Positions 6,386 through 11,652 of a stretch of 11,652 bases of DNA are shown here, in pieces (position 1 is the stretch's first letter; the number at the start of each line of letters is the position of its first letter). The notes below the pieces were generated by a model that had not been told where the DNA came from, ran no database searches, and saw only the letters and a list, made by a program, of their open reading frames with translations. Source of the stretch: Oscillospiraceae bacterium (lineage in GTDB: Bacteria; Bacillota; Clostridia; Oscillospirales; Oscillospiraceae); the NCBI GenBank assembly GCA_018265835.1, contig JABLYK010000055.1, positions 1 to 11,652 of the forward strand, written 5' to 3'. Position numbers and translations under genes: made by a program.

Positions 6386-7960
6386 ATGAAACAACTGCCC
6401 AGACTGCCCCGGAGCGAGACGCGCCAGACGCGCGCGCAGGTCTCCTTCGGCGGCTATGACCACCGCCCCTCCTGCGGGGAGGGCGGCATTTACGAAATGC
6501 AGAATCTCACCTGCGGCGACGCGCCGCTGCTCGCCACCCGGCCGGGCCGCACGAAGGTGCACAACGTCGCCATGGGCGCGAACGGCCTGTTCGCCTCGTC
6601 CGCCGGCCTGATCTGGTGCGACGGAAACGCCCTGTATCACAACCAGAGCATCATCCGCTTCGTCACGCCGGGGCCGAAGCAGATCGCGGAGCTGGGCGGG
6701 CGCATCCTCGTCTGGCCGGACAAGTTCTGCTACGATCCCGCCGCACGCATGATTACCGACGCCGCGCCCACGTGGAGCGGCGCCGCCACGCTCGCGGACG
6801 GCGCCTATCAGGGCGAGAGCGCCAGGGCAAACACCCTCACGGCGCAGACGGACTTTGCGTTTTACTTCCGCGTGGGCGACGCCGTGACCATCTCCGGCTG
6901 CAGCGACGCGGCGAACAACGGCACGTTCATCATCCGCGAGATCGCCGCCGGCGGCAGCAGCCTCGTGTTTTATGAGGACACGTTCACGCTCGCGGGCACG
7001 TCCCAGAGCGAGGCGGCTGTCACCGTCACGCGCGCGATCCCGGATCTGGACTTCGTCTGCGCCTGGGGCAACCGGCTCTGGGGCTGCAAGGACGACACCG
7101 TGTACTGTACCCGTCTGGGCGATCCGCTCAACTGGTACTGGTACGACGCGGACGAAAACGGCCCGGTCTCGACCGCGGCGTGGAGCGTGGACACCGGCTC
7201 GCCCGGCCGCTTCACCGGCTGCGCCGCCTATCGCGGCTGCGTCGTGTTCACGAAGGAGGACGTGCTCTACAAGCTCTACGGCACGAAGCCGGAGAATTTC
7301 CAGCTCGTTGCGTCGTCGCTCACCGGCGCGGAGGCGGCGAGCGGCGCGTCCTTCGCCGTGGCGGACGAGACGCTCTTTTTCCTCGCGACCTCCGGCGTGA
7401 TGGCGACGACCGGCGGCACGCCCCGCCGCATCGGCGACCGGCTGGGCCGCGCGCTCACGCACGGCGCGGCCGGCTCGGACGGCGTGCGCTACTATCTCTC
7501 TGCGCGCGACGGGGCGGACCAGGCGCACCTGTTCGTGTACGACACGCGCACCGCGCTCTGGAGCCGGGAGGACAATTTTGCCGCCTCCGCCTTCGCGTGG
7601 TACGATGGCGCGCTCTACGCGCAGGACGACACGGGCGTCTGGCGCTTCGGCGCGGGCGACGTCTCGGCGCTGGAGAGCGCGATGGAGACCGGCGATTTTT
7701 ACAGCGCCAGCCCGGACAAAAAGCGGCTGCTGTGCCTGCAGCTTCGCATCGAGGCCGACGCGGGCGCAGCCATCGCCGTGCAGGTGCAGTATGATTCCGA
7801 TGGTGTCTGGCGCGAGGCGGGCGCGTTTTCTGCGGGCGCGAAGCGTTCCGTCCTGCTGCCGCTCGTGCCGCGCCGGTGCGACCACTTCCGCGTGCGCGTG
7901 CAGGGCACGGGCGCGTGGCGGCTGCTGAGTCTCGCGCGCCGGGAGCTTCCGGCAGAATGA
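6386..7960 (+). CDS. Phage stabilisation/hub-like structural protein (524 aa)
   Basis: The protein resembles the tail hub or 'DNA stabilisation' proteins of short-tailed phages (P22 gp10-like), which are beta-propeller-like and sit between portal and tail. Supporting features are an early YEMQNLTCGDAPLLATRPGR motif, many short beta repeats, and the block CAWGNRLWGCKDDTVYCTRL followed by GDPLNWYWYDA, the W-x-N/D-R-L-W...D-x-x-Y-x-S/T-x-L-G-D-P-x-N-W signature of such proteins. Repeated blade-like stretches follow (VVFTKEDVLYKLYGTKPENF, then FFLATSGVMATTGGTPRRIG, then AFAWYDGALYAQDDTGVWRF). The C-terminal about 80 residues form a beta-rich domain. AAGGAGG (6372-6378) gives a strong start at 6386. 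The frame ends 14 bp before the next gene. The short-tailed lifestyle is inferred, as no portal or terminase is in the window. Confidence 0.78.
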   Translation: MKQLPRLPRSETRQTRAQVSFGGYDHRPSCGEGGIYEMQNLTCGDAPLLATRPGRTKVHNVAMGANGLFASSAGLIWCDGNALYHNQSIIRFVTPGPKQIAELGGRILVWPDKFCYDPAARMITDAAPTWSGAATLADGAYQGESARANTLTAQTDFAFYFRVGDAVTISGCSDAANNGTFIIREIAAGGSSLVFYEDTFTLAGTSQSEAAVTVTRAIPDLDFVCAWGNRLWGCKDDTVYCTRLGDPLNWYWYDADENGPVSTAAWSVDTGSPGRFTGCAAYRGCVVFTKEDVLYKLYGTKPENFQLVASSLTGAEAASGASFAVADETLFFLATSGVMATTGGTPRRIGDRLGRALTHGAAGSDGVRYYLSARDGADQAHLFVYDTRTALWSREDNFAASAFAWYDGALYAQDDTGVWRFGAGDVSALESAMETGDFYSASPDKKRLLCLQLRIEADAGAAIAVQVQYDSDGVWREAGAFSAGAKRSVLLPLVPRRCDHFRVRVQGTGAWRLLSLARRELPAE

Positions 7961-7974
7961 AAGGAGAGAAACCC

Positions 7975-8865
7975 ATGGCCAACAAGTATAAATACGACAA
8001 AAACACCGACTATCAGGAGCTGATTAACCGCTCCGTGGAGCGCGGGGACTATGCTGCCGCCGCGATCTACGAGCAGCAGCGCAACGCCAAGATCACCGGC
8101 GAGGGGCTGGACGTTGCGCTGACCGGCAAGTATGAGCAATACCTCCCGTATCAGGAGGTGCGCGAGTATGACGACAGCGCCCGCAAGCAGGCCGAGACGC
8201 TGCTGAACCAGACGGACGACCCGTACGCGCAGAAGATCGACAGCCTGCTCGATTCGCTGCTGGGCGCGGATTTTGATTACGACCCCGCGTCCGATGCGCT
8301 CTACGGCGCGTACCGCAAGCAGTATCTGCGCGAGGCGGAGCTGGCGGCGCAGGACGCGCTGGGCGACGCTGCGGCGCTCACGGGCGGGCGCGCGTCCACG
8401 GCGGCGGTCGCGGCCTCGCAGCAGGCGGGCAATGCCTACCGCGCCAAGGCGGCGGACAAGCTGCCGGAGCTTTACCAGCTCGCGTATGACCGGTATCTCG
8501 GCAGCCGCGACGACCGGCGCGATACGCTCGACGCGCTGCTCTCCGCGCGCAGCGGCGACCGGGAGGAGGCGTGGAAGCGCATTAGCACGCTGCTGGATCT
8601 GGACAAGGAGACCTATGACCGCTATGCCTCCGGCATCCGCACCGATCAGGCGCGCAAGGCGGCGTCCGCCGAGGCGGAGCAGAAGGCGCAGGAGGAAGCG
8701 GAGAAGGCGGCGTCTCAGGCGGCCAGCGCCGCGCAGGCGGACGCGCGCACGCAGATCTCGCTCATCCTGAAAAACGGCGGCACGGTGCCCGCCGCGCTCT
8801 GGAACAAGAGCGGCTACGACGCCGCCACGATCGCAGCGTTGAAAGCAGGCGCTGCTCAGAGGTGA
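7975..8865 (+). CDS. Phage virion protein, possible ejection/internal core protein (296 aa)
   Basis: It is a highly helical, charged protein with no transmembrane segment. The N-terminus (YDKNTDYQELINRSVERGDY, then AAAAIYEQQRNAKITGEG) is a repeat-like helical motif common in clostridial phage and mobile-element proteins. The middle carries FDYDPASDALYGAYRKQYL followed by a Gly/Ala-rich AALTGGRASTAAVAASQQAG, resembling the stretch before ejection-type cores. About 205-260 is a predicted coiled coil rich in Ala, Glu and Lys (ASAEAEQKAQEEAEKAASQA). The start at 7975 has AAAGGAGAG at 7960-7968; an in-frame ATG at 7957 overlaps the previous stop but lacks its own site. Position after the hub gene suggests an ejection protein; this is inference. 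Its TGA stop (8863-8865) lies in the left arm of a palindrome. Confidence 0.72.
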   Translation: MANKYKYDKNTDYQELINRSVERGDYAAAAIYEQQRNAKITGEGLDVALTGKYEQYLPYQEVREYDDSARKQAETLLNQTDDPYAQKIDSLLDSLLGADFDYDPASDALYGAYRKQYLREAELAAQDALGDAAALTGGRASTAAVAASQQAGNAYRAKAADKLPELYQLAYDRYLGSRDDRRDTLDALLSARSGDREEAWKRISTLLDLDKETYDRYASGIRTDQARKAASAEAEQKAQEEAEKAASQAASAAQADARTQISLILKNGGTVPAALWNKSGYDAATIAALKAGAAQR

Positions 8866-8926
8866 CGTGACAAGGTCATCCCGCGCCGCTTGCGGCGCGG
8901 GATCGACCGGCCACGTCACTCTGAGC
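8854..8926 (+). repeat. Variant type-1 palindrome at the 3' end of the phage block
   Basis: The outer arms are GCTCAGAGgTGACGTG and CACGTCACTCTGAGC, which pair along their length with one bulge. Inside are GGTCA/GACC and the perfect tip ATCCCGCGCCGC-TT-GCGGCGCGGGAT. The AGAG-TGACGTG arms replace the AGAATGACAG arms of other copies, with matching changes on the right side. The upstream gene's stop codon is inside the left arm. The hairpin is strong enough to act as an mRNA end, but no T-run follows. Confidence 0.85.
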
Positions 8927-8927
8927 T

Positions 8928-8999
8928 ATTTCGAACCGAACCCGCTCCGCTGGGTTTCGGTTCGAGGACGCGGGGGTGCGTAACGCACCCCCACGTCCC
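8928..8999. repeat. Junction of two inverted repeat units
   Basis: A stem-loop CGAACCGAACCC/GGGTTTCGGTTCG (about 8932-8965, one bulged base) belongs to the same hairpin class as 3280-3304 and 3408-3432. It runs into GGACGCGGGGGTGCG-taa-CGCACCCCCACGTCC (about 8966-8998), a nearly perfect palindrome made where the tails of two units meet head to head. Confidence 0.7.
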
Positions 9000-9097
9000 C
9001 CAGACGCAGGCTTGACCTGCGGCTGGGTAAGGAAGAATGACAGTGCCGGTCAATTCCGTGCCGCTTGCGGTGCGGGATGACCTTGCGCTGTCATTCT
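9000..9097 (-). repeat. 64-bp palindrome plus 27-bp hairpin, inverted (type 1, copy F)
   Basis: Read on the minus strand this is the standard unit: palindrome 9097-9034 with perfect arms AGAATGACAG/CTGTCATTCT and hairpin 9026-9000 with the canonical CGCAGG/CCTGCG stem. It is the inverted partner of copy E on the other side of the holin-to-ejection block. Confidence 0.88.
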
Positions 9098-9105
9098 GAC
9101 GCAGG

Positions 9106-9255
9106 GAAGGTGGCCGCCCGCAGGACGGTCGGATGAGGTGCCGTGCATTCCCCTCATCAGTCACCTTCGGTGACAGCTTCCCCCAGAGGGGGAAGCCTTG
9201 AAAGCCTTCCCCTTGAGGGGAAGGTGGCACGGCGCAAGCCGTGACGGATGAGGTG
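9106..9255 (-). repeat. P palindrome, one full and one partial copy, inverted
   Basis: On the minus strand a full P unit starts with CACCTCATCCGTCACGG (9255) and ends CTGATGAGGGG (about 9152). It is followed by the spacer gaatgcacgg and a second left half (CACCTCATCCGACCGTCC) that joins copy F at about 9106. The order and spacer match 3570-3713, and the fusion point matches 5077/5078. The paired arms GTCACC/GGTGAC differ from those of the 3570 copy, where they are GTCGGC/GCCGAC. Confidence 0.8.
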
Positions 9256-9277
9256 TCCACGGTTTCGCACCTCGGCT

Positions 9278-9321
9278 TCGTAGGGGTCGATGCCCACATC
9301 GACCCGCAGTGCGCAACGCAG
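9278..9321 (-). repeat. 44-bp inverted repeat, right copy
   Basis: It is the exact reverse complement of 4970-5013 over all 44 bases, and forms the outer boundary of the right composite array. The central 22 bp are themselves palindromic. Confidence 0.9.
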
Positions 9322-9363
9322 TTGGTCTATCCACCCCATTTCTTTCTGCACGAGCAGAGCGTC

Positions 9364-9470
9364 AGAGTGGACACGTTCCATTGCGCTTTCGCCGGAAGGC
9401 GAAAGCTTCATATCCACTCCTCCACGCTTCCTTTCCCAGCCGCAGGTCAAGCTTGCGTCTGGGCCTTGGC
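9364..9470 (+). repeat. 65-bp palindrome plus 27-bp hairpin (type 2, copy G)
   Basis: The palindrome runs 9364-9428 with arms AGAGTGGA and TCCACGCT (one mispair) in place of AGAATGAA/TTCATTCT. The inner stem is a perfect 9-bp GCTTTCGCC-ggaa-GGCGAAAGC (9385-9406). The 27-bp hairpin lies at 9436-9462 with a G-U pair. A tail gcgcgcgaaccgcttgcg-like segment follows to about 9493. The unit is followed by the switch to low GC. Confidence 0.82.
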
Positions 9471-9524
9471 CGCGCCGCGCGAACCGCTTGCGTTGTCCGC
9501 ATCTGCCAATCCTGCCACGCCCAT

Positions 9525-9570
9525 GGGACTACATAATTTATATTTTATTATATTTATGTAAACTACAGAG
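9525..9570. other. AT-rich tract at the boundary between phage-like and host-like genes
   Basis: About 45 bp of nearly pure A+T (ttatattttattatatttat and flanks) lies between the last repeat and the terminator of the minus-strand gene. The ends TACATAA/TTATGTA form a weak inverted repeat. It stands out sharply from the GC-rich surroundings. It could be a former attachment or insertion site, or a remnant of lost sequence; nothing proves either. Confidence 0.35.
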
Positions 9571-9604
9571 CAAAAAACAACAGGCGTCCCGGCTGGGACG
9601 CCTG
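9571..9604 (-). terminator. Rho-independent terminator of the 104-aa gene
   Basis: On the minus strand a perfect 10-bp stem CAGGCGTCCC-agcc-GGGACGCCTG is followed by TTGTTTTTTG. It lies 20 bp past the stop codon of the minus-strand gene ending at 9624. Confidence 0.9.
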
Positions 9605-9623
9605 CTTGCAGGCTGTGGTATGC

Positions 9624-9938
9624 TTACCGTCTTTCCGCCTTGCAGCCGCAGACGTCTACGACGATGCCGTAGTCGGCGGCGAGCTTGTTGACCTTGTTCA
9701 TCAGCTTGGTGCGGTTGCTGTTGAACACGCGCACGGCCAGCCGCTCCTTCGCGTCGCGGCTCATGGTGCGCAGCACGCCCTTGACGATGCGCGCGGTCGC
9801 CTCCGGCGAGTTGCAGGCCAGCTTCATCACGGGATTCAGCTCGCCGCTGCTGCTGAGCGCTTCAAAGATCATGGGCAGCTGCTTGTCCAGCTTGTCGGAA
9901 TAGTCGAAATCATCGACGAGAATGGTCAGTTCGATCAT
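9624..9938 (-). CDS. Unrecognised small soluble protein (104 aa)
   Basis: I do not recognise this family. The ATG at 9938 has AGGAGGGG 7 nt upstream; an earlier TTG at 9962 in the same frame is less likely because it lies before that site. The protein starts MIELTILVDDFDYSDKLDKQ, continues with helices (IFEALSSSGELNP, then ARIVKGVLRTMSRDAKERLA), has KLMNKVNKLAADYGIVVDV and ends DVCGCKAERR. There is no signal peptide or membrane segment; the C-x-C near the end could bind metal or be chance. It has its own promoter and terminator and so is a single-gene unit. It is transcribed opposite to the phage block and divergently from the lipoprotein, and looks like a host gene. Confidence 0.8.
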   Translation of the reverse strand: MIELTILVDDFDYSDKLDKQLPMIFEALSSSGELNPVMKLACNSPEATARIVKGVLRTMSRDAKERLAVRVFNSNRTKLMNKVNKLAADYGIVVDVCGCKAERR

Positions 9939-9956
9939 AAAAATACCCCTCCTGAT

Positions 9957-10053
9957 GGGCAATTCTCCGGCCTGGGGGCCGGTTGGCTTTCAAAATGGAC
10001 TGCCCACAGCGGGCATAATAACATACTATAGCAGATTTCCCGCGCGATTTCTA
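9957..10053 (-). promoter_or_regulatory. Promoter and structured 5' leader of the 104-aa gene
   Basis: Minus strand: -35 TAGAAA (10053-10048), a 17-bp spacer and -10 TATAGT (10030-10025) preceded by TGC, giving an extended -10. Transcription should start near 10018, leaving about 80 nt of leader. That leader contains a perfect CCGGCC-ccca-GGCCGG hairpin (9982-9967) and TGCCC/GGGCA pairs, just ahead of the ribosome-binding site. Confidence 0.6.
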
Positions 10054-10073
10054 CCCCAAAATTGCGCGGGGTG

Positions 10074-10098
10074 TGTTACAATGAGGGGGACAGGGAGG
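10074..10098 (+). promoter_or_regulatory. Promoter and ribosome-binding site of the lipoprotein gene
   Basis: TGTTACAAT at 10074-10082 is an extended -10 box; I see no good -35, as expected for that class. GGGAGG at 10093-10098 is the ribosome-binding site 6 nt before ATG 10105, so the leader is very short. The promoter is divergent from and close to the minus-strand promoter at 10025-10053. Confidence 0.55.
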
Positions 10099-10104
10099 TG
10101 CCGT

Positions 10105-11208
10105 ATGAGACAACGATTCCTCGCCGTATGCCTTGCGCTGGCGCTGCTGGCGCTGGGCGGCTGCGGCGTCTTAAACCGCGCGAGCGCCCCGGCGCCCGCC
10201 GTCGTGGGCGGCAGCGGCGCGCAGCTTCCGGACGCGGCGCCCAACTGCACGGCGAATCCGGCGGTAGCCGCCGAGCTGCGCGACGCGATCGGACGGCAGC
10301 GCGATACCGTCACGGTGCGCGGCTGCCCGCTGGAAACGGTGGAGGCCTGCCTCGCCGAGCTGCTGGACGATCCGGAGCTGTTCTGGTGCACGGGCTACCA
10401 TCTCACGGCGTCCACCGTCCTGACCACGACGGTGGAGATCACCTTCCGCTGGCTGTATGACGACGGCCCCGCGCGCTACGCCGCGCTCTGCGACGCGGCG
10501 GATGCGGTGCTCGCCGGCGCGCCGGCGGGCGACTATGAAACGGCGCTGTATCTCTACGACTGGCTGCAAACGCACGTCACCTACGCCGAGCGCGAGGGCT
10601 ATGACCAGACGGCCTATGCCGCGATCTGCGAGGGCAGCGCGGTGTGCGGCGGCATTGCCGACGCGTACACGTTCCTGCTCACGCGCGCCGGTATTGCCGC
10701 GCGCACCGTCACCGGCACGGCGTCGGAGGGTGGGCAGACGACCGGACACGCGTGGAATCTCGCGGTGCTCGACGGCGCGGCGTATTACTTTGACCTCACG
10801 TGGGACAATTCCGACCGGTACGACGCGCGCGGCGCGGAATATTTGAAGCACGACTGGTTCGCCGTTGCGTCGGCGGATTTCGAAGCGACGCACACGCCCA
10901 ACCGCCCCGCCGACGCGGTGCAGACCGGCGCGAACGCGGCGAACTACTATGTCCGCGAGGGCTATCTCCTCACGGAGGACAGCAACGCCGCCATCCTCGC
11001 CATCCTGCGCGCGCAGGTGGAGCAGGGGAGCAACGTGCTCACCTTCCGCTGCGCGGGCGGCGCGGTGTACGACGCCGTGACCTTCCGGCTGTTCGATCTC
11101 CGGGAGGCGGCGGATATTCTGCGCGCGCTCGGTCTTGCGGGGCGCGGCTCCGTCACGTGGACGTATTCGCTGCAGAGCGCGCTGTATACGGTCACGATCT
11201 ACGTCTGA
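10105..11208 (+). CDS. Transglutaminase-like lipoprotein (367 aa)
   Basis: This is a secreted, membrane-anchored protein with a papain/transglutaminase fold. Residues 1-20 are a lipoprotein signal, MRQRFL plus a hydrophobic stretch and LALGGC, with lipid-modified C20. About 21-45 is a low-complexity Ala/Pro/Gly linker. The catalytic triad reads C181 in AICEGSAVCGG, H215 in TTGHAWNLA and D230 in YYFDLTWDN, the standard order and spacing of the Transglut_core family. The first half (60-140) and last quarter (275-367) are unassigned. In bacteria such proteins are usually cysteine proteases or amidases acting on the cell surface rather than true crosslinkers. The ATG at 10105 has GGGAGG upstream; in-frame ATGs further up (9922, 10081) would put sequence before the signal peptide. 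The stop is followed at once by CGTCAGAA, the start of a repeat. Confidence 0.88.
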   Translation: MRQRFLAVCLALALLALGGCGVLNRASAPAPAVVGGSGAQLPDAAPNCTANPAVAAELRDAIGRQRDTVTVRGCPLETVEACLAELLDDPELFWCTGYHLTASTVLTTTVEITFRWLYDDGPARYAALCDAADAVLAGAPAGDYETALYLYDWLQTHVTYAEREGYDQTAYAAICEGSAVCGGIADAYTFLLTRAGIAARTVTGTASEGGQTTGHAWNLAVLDGAAYYFDLTWDNSDRYDARGAEYLKHDWFAVASADFEATHTPNRPADAVQTGANAANYYVREGYLLTEDSNAAILAILRAQVEQGSNVLTFRCAGGAVYDAVTFRLFDLREAADILRALGLAGRGSVTWTYSLQSALYTVTIYV

Positions 11209-11212
11209 CGTC

Positions 11213-11384
11213 AGAAGGCGCGCGCTGCGCTCCGTTTCCGCGGCAAGCGCGAAAACTGCGCATACGCTTCCGCCTTCTTCCTTACCCAGCCGCAGGTCAA
11301 GCCTGCGTCTGGGGGATGCGGGCTGCGTATGACGCACTGCACCAGAAGGTCGGACAACGGTCGCAGCGCGCGAACCGCTTGCGG
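11213..11384 (+). repeat. Palindrome plus 27-bp hairpin, first unit of a 176-bp tandem repeat (type 2, copy H)
   Basis: The arms AGAAGGCG (11213-11220) and CGCCTTCT (11271-11278) pair perfectly but differ from AGAATGAA/TTCATTCT. The inner stem is GTTTCCGCG-gcaag-CGCGAAAAC with one mispair. The 27-bp hairpin at 11286-11312 is canonical. The tail includes tgcgtatgacgcactgcacc, agaaggtcggacaacggtcg and gcgcgcgaaccgcttgcgg. Confidence 0.85.
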
Positions 11385-11388
11385 CGTC

Positions 11389-11547
11389 AGAATGAACGCG
11401 CTACACTCCATTTCCGCATAAATGCGAAAACTTCGTATCCGCTTCTTCATTCTTCCTTACCCAGCCGCAAGTCAAGCCTGCGTCTGGGGGATGCGGGGCT
11501 GCGTATGACGCACTGCACCAGAAGGTCGGACAACGGTCGCCGCGCGC
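11389..11547 (+). repeat. Palindrome plus 27-bp hairpin, second unit of the tandem repeat (type 2, copy I)
   Basis: It starts exactly 176 bp after copy H (CGTCAGAA at 11385 against 11209). The arms are AGAATGAA/TTCATTCT (11389-11396, 11446-11453), with an inner stem CGCAT-aa-ATGCG and hairpin 11461-11487. The tail is nearly identical to that of copy H and is cut off at the gene terminator at 11548. Confidence 0.85.
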
Positions 11548-11583
11548 AAAAAGCCCGGGCAAGCCAAACGGCTTGCCCGGGCT
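11548..11583 (-). terminator. Rho-independent terminator of the right-edge gene
   Basis: A perfect 14-bp stem AGCCCGGGCAAGCC/GGCTTGCCCGGGCT with a 4-nt loop. On the minus strand it is followed by a run of T (complement of 11548-11552). It lies 15 bp past the stop codon at 11599. Confidence 0.9.
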
Positions 11584-11598
11584 ATCTTTGTAGCTGTG

Positions 11599-11652
11599 TT
11601 ATTTTTGCAGGATGTTCCGATCATAGCGCATGACCATCGTCGCCACCTGCTC
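11599..11652 (-). CDS. C-terminal end of a gene, possibly an SLH-domain surface protein (partial)
   Basis: Only the last 17 codons and the TAA stop are inside the window; the gene continues past its right edge on the minus strand. The peptide is EQVATMVMRYDRNILQK. The stretch EQVATMVMRY resembles the end of S-layer homology domains (ITREQLATMLYRYA), which anchor proteins to secondary wall polymers. The match is short, so the family call is tentative; the frame itself is supported by the terminator placed just after its stop. Confidence 0.5.
   Translation of the reverse strand, partial: EQVATMVMRYDRNILQK

Noticed and set aside
9364..9561. Small genes within the right-hand repeat cluster
   Set aside because: The frames consist of repeat sequence in all orientations, without ribosome-binding sites or recognisable protein features.
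1..11547. CRISPR array
   Set aside because: Repeat units are long, palindromic, irregularly spaced and in both orientations, with no constant short repeats separated by unique spacers and no cas genes.

Overview
The window is a GC-rich stretch, about two thirds G+C in the genes, of what is most likely a gut-type Clostridia genome (Oscillospiraceae-like; an inference from protein style, Shine-Dalgarno starts and repeat types, not a proven assignment). It holds part of a prophage or prophage remnant (272-8865, all + strand) joined to ordinary host genes (from about 9600 rightward).

Layout. (1) 1-271: tandem palindromic repeats. (2) 272-3119: three overlapping phage virion genes, ending in a 674-aa tail-type protein with a metallophosphoesterase, an Ig-like domain and two related C-terminal modules. 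(3) 3120-3929: repeat mosaic, then a hairpin-rich leader. (4) 3930-4613: amidase endolysin. (5) 4614-5264: repeat mosaic. (6) 5265-8865: holin, coiled-coil tail/baseplate-type protein, stabilisation/hub-like protein and an ejection-protein-like gene. (7) 8866-9580: repeat mosaic, largely in inverted orientation, then an AT-rich tract. (8) 9571-9938 (-): small unrecognised gene with terminator and promoter. (9) 10105-11208 (+): secreted transglutaminase-like lipoprotein, divergent from it. (10) 11209-11547: tandem repeats. (11) 11548-11652 (-): terminator and the last 17 codons of another gene, perhaps an SLH-domain protein.

How the genes work together: the phage genes supply virion parts (91-aa and 183-aa proteins, tail enzyme, hub, putative ejection protein) and lysis functions (holin for the membrane, amidase for the wall). 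The order is odd: endolysin and holin are separated by about 650 bp of repeats, and the holin heads a block of structural genes.

The most notable signal is the repeats. A family of 64-66 bp palindromes begins AGA and ends TCT. Its outer arms and inner tips differ between copies but the pairing is kept. Each full copy is followed by a 27-bp hairpin (nine in the window). Three phage genes take their stop codon from the left arm of such a palindrome, and a fourth gene (the lipoprotein) stops directly before one. Composite arrays containing a 44-bp identical inverted repeat flank the holin-to-ejection block, so that block could be an invertible or once-mobile cassette. No integrase, transposase, reverse transcriptase or CRISPR array is visible.
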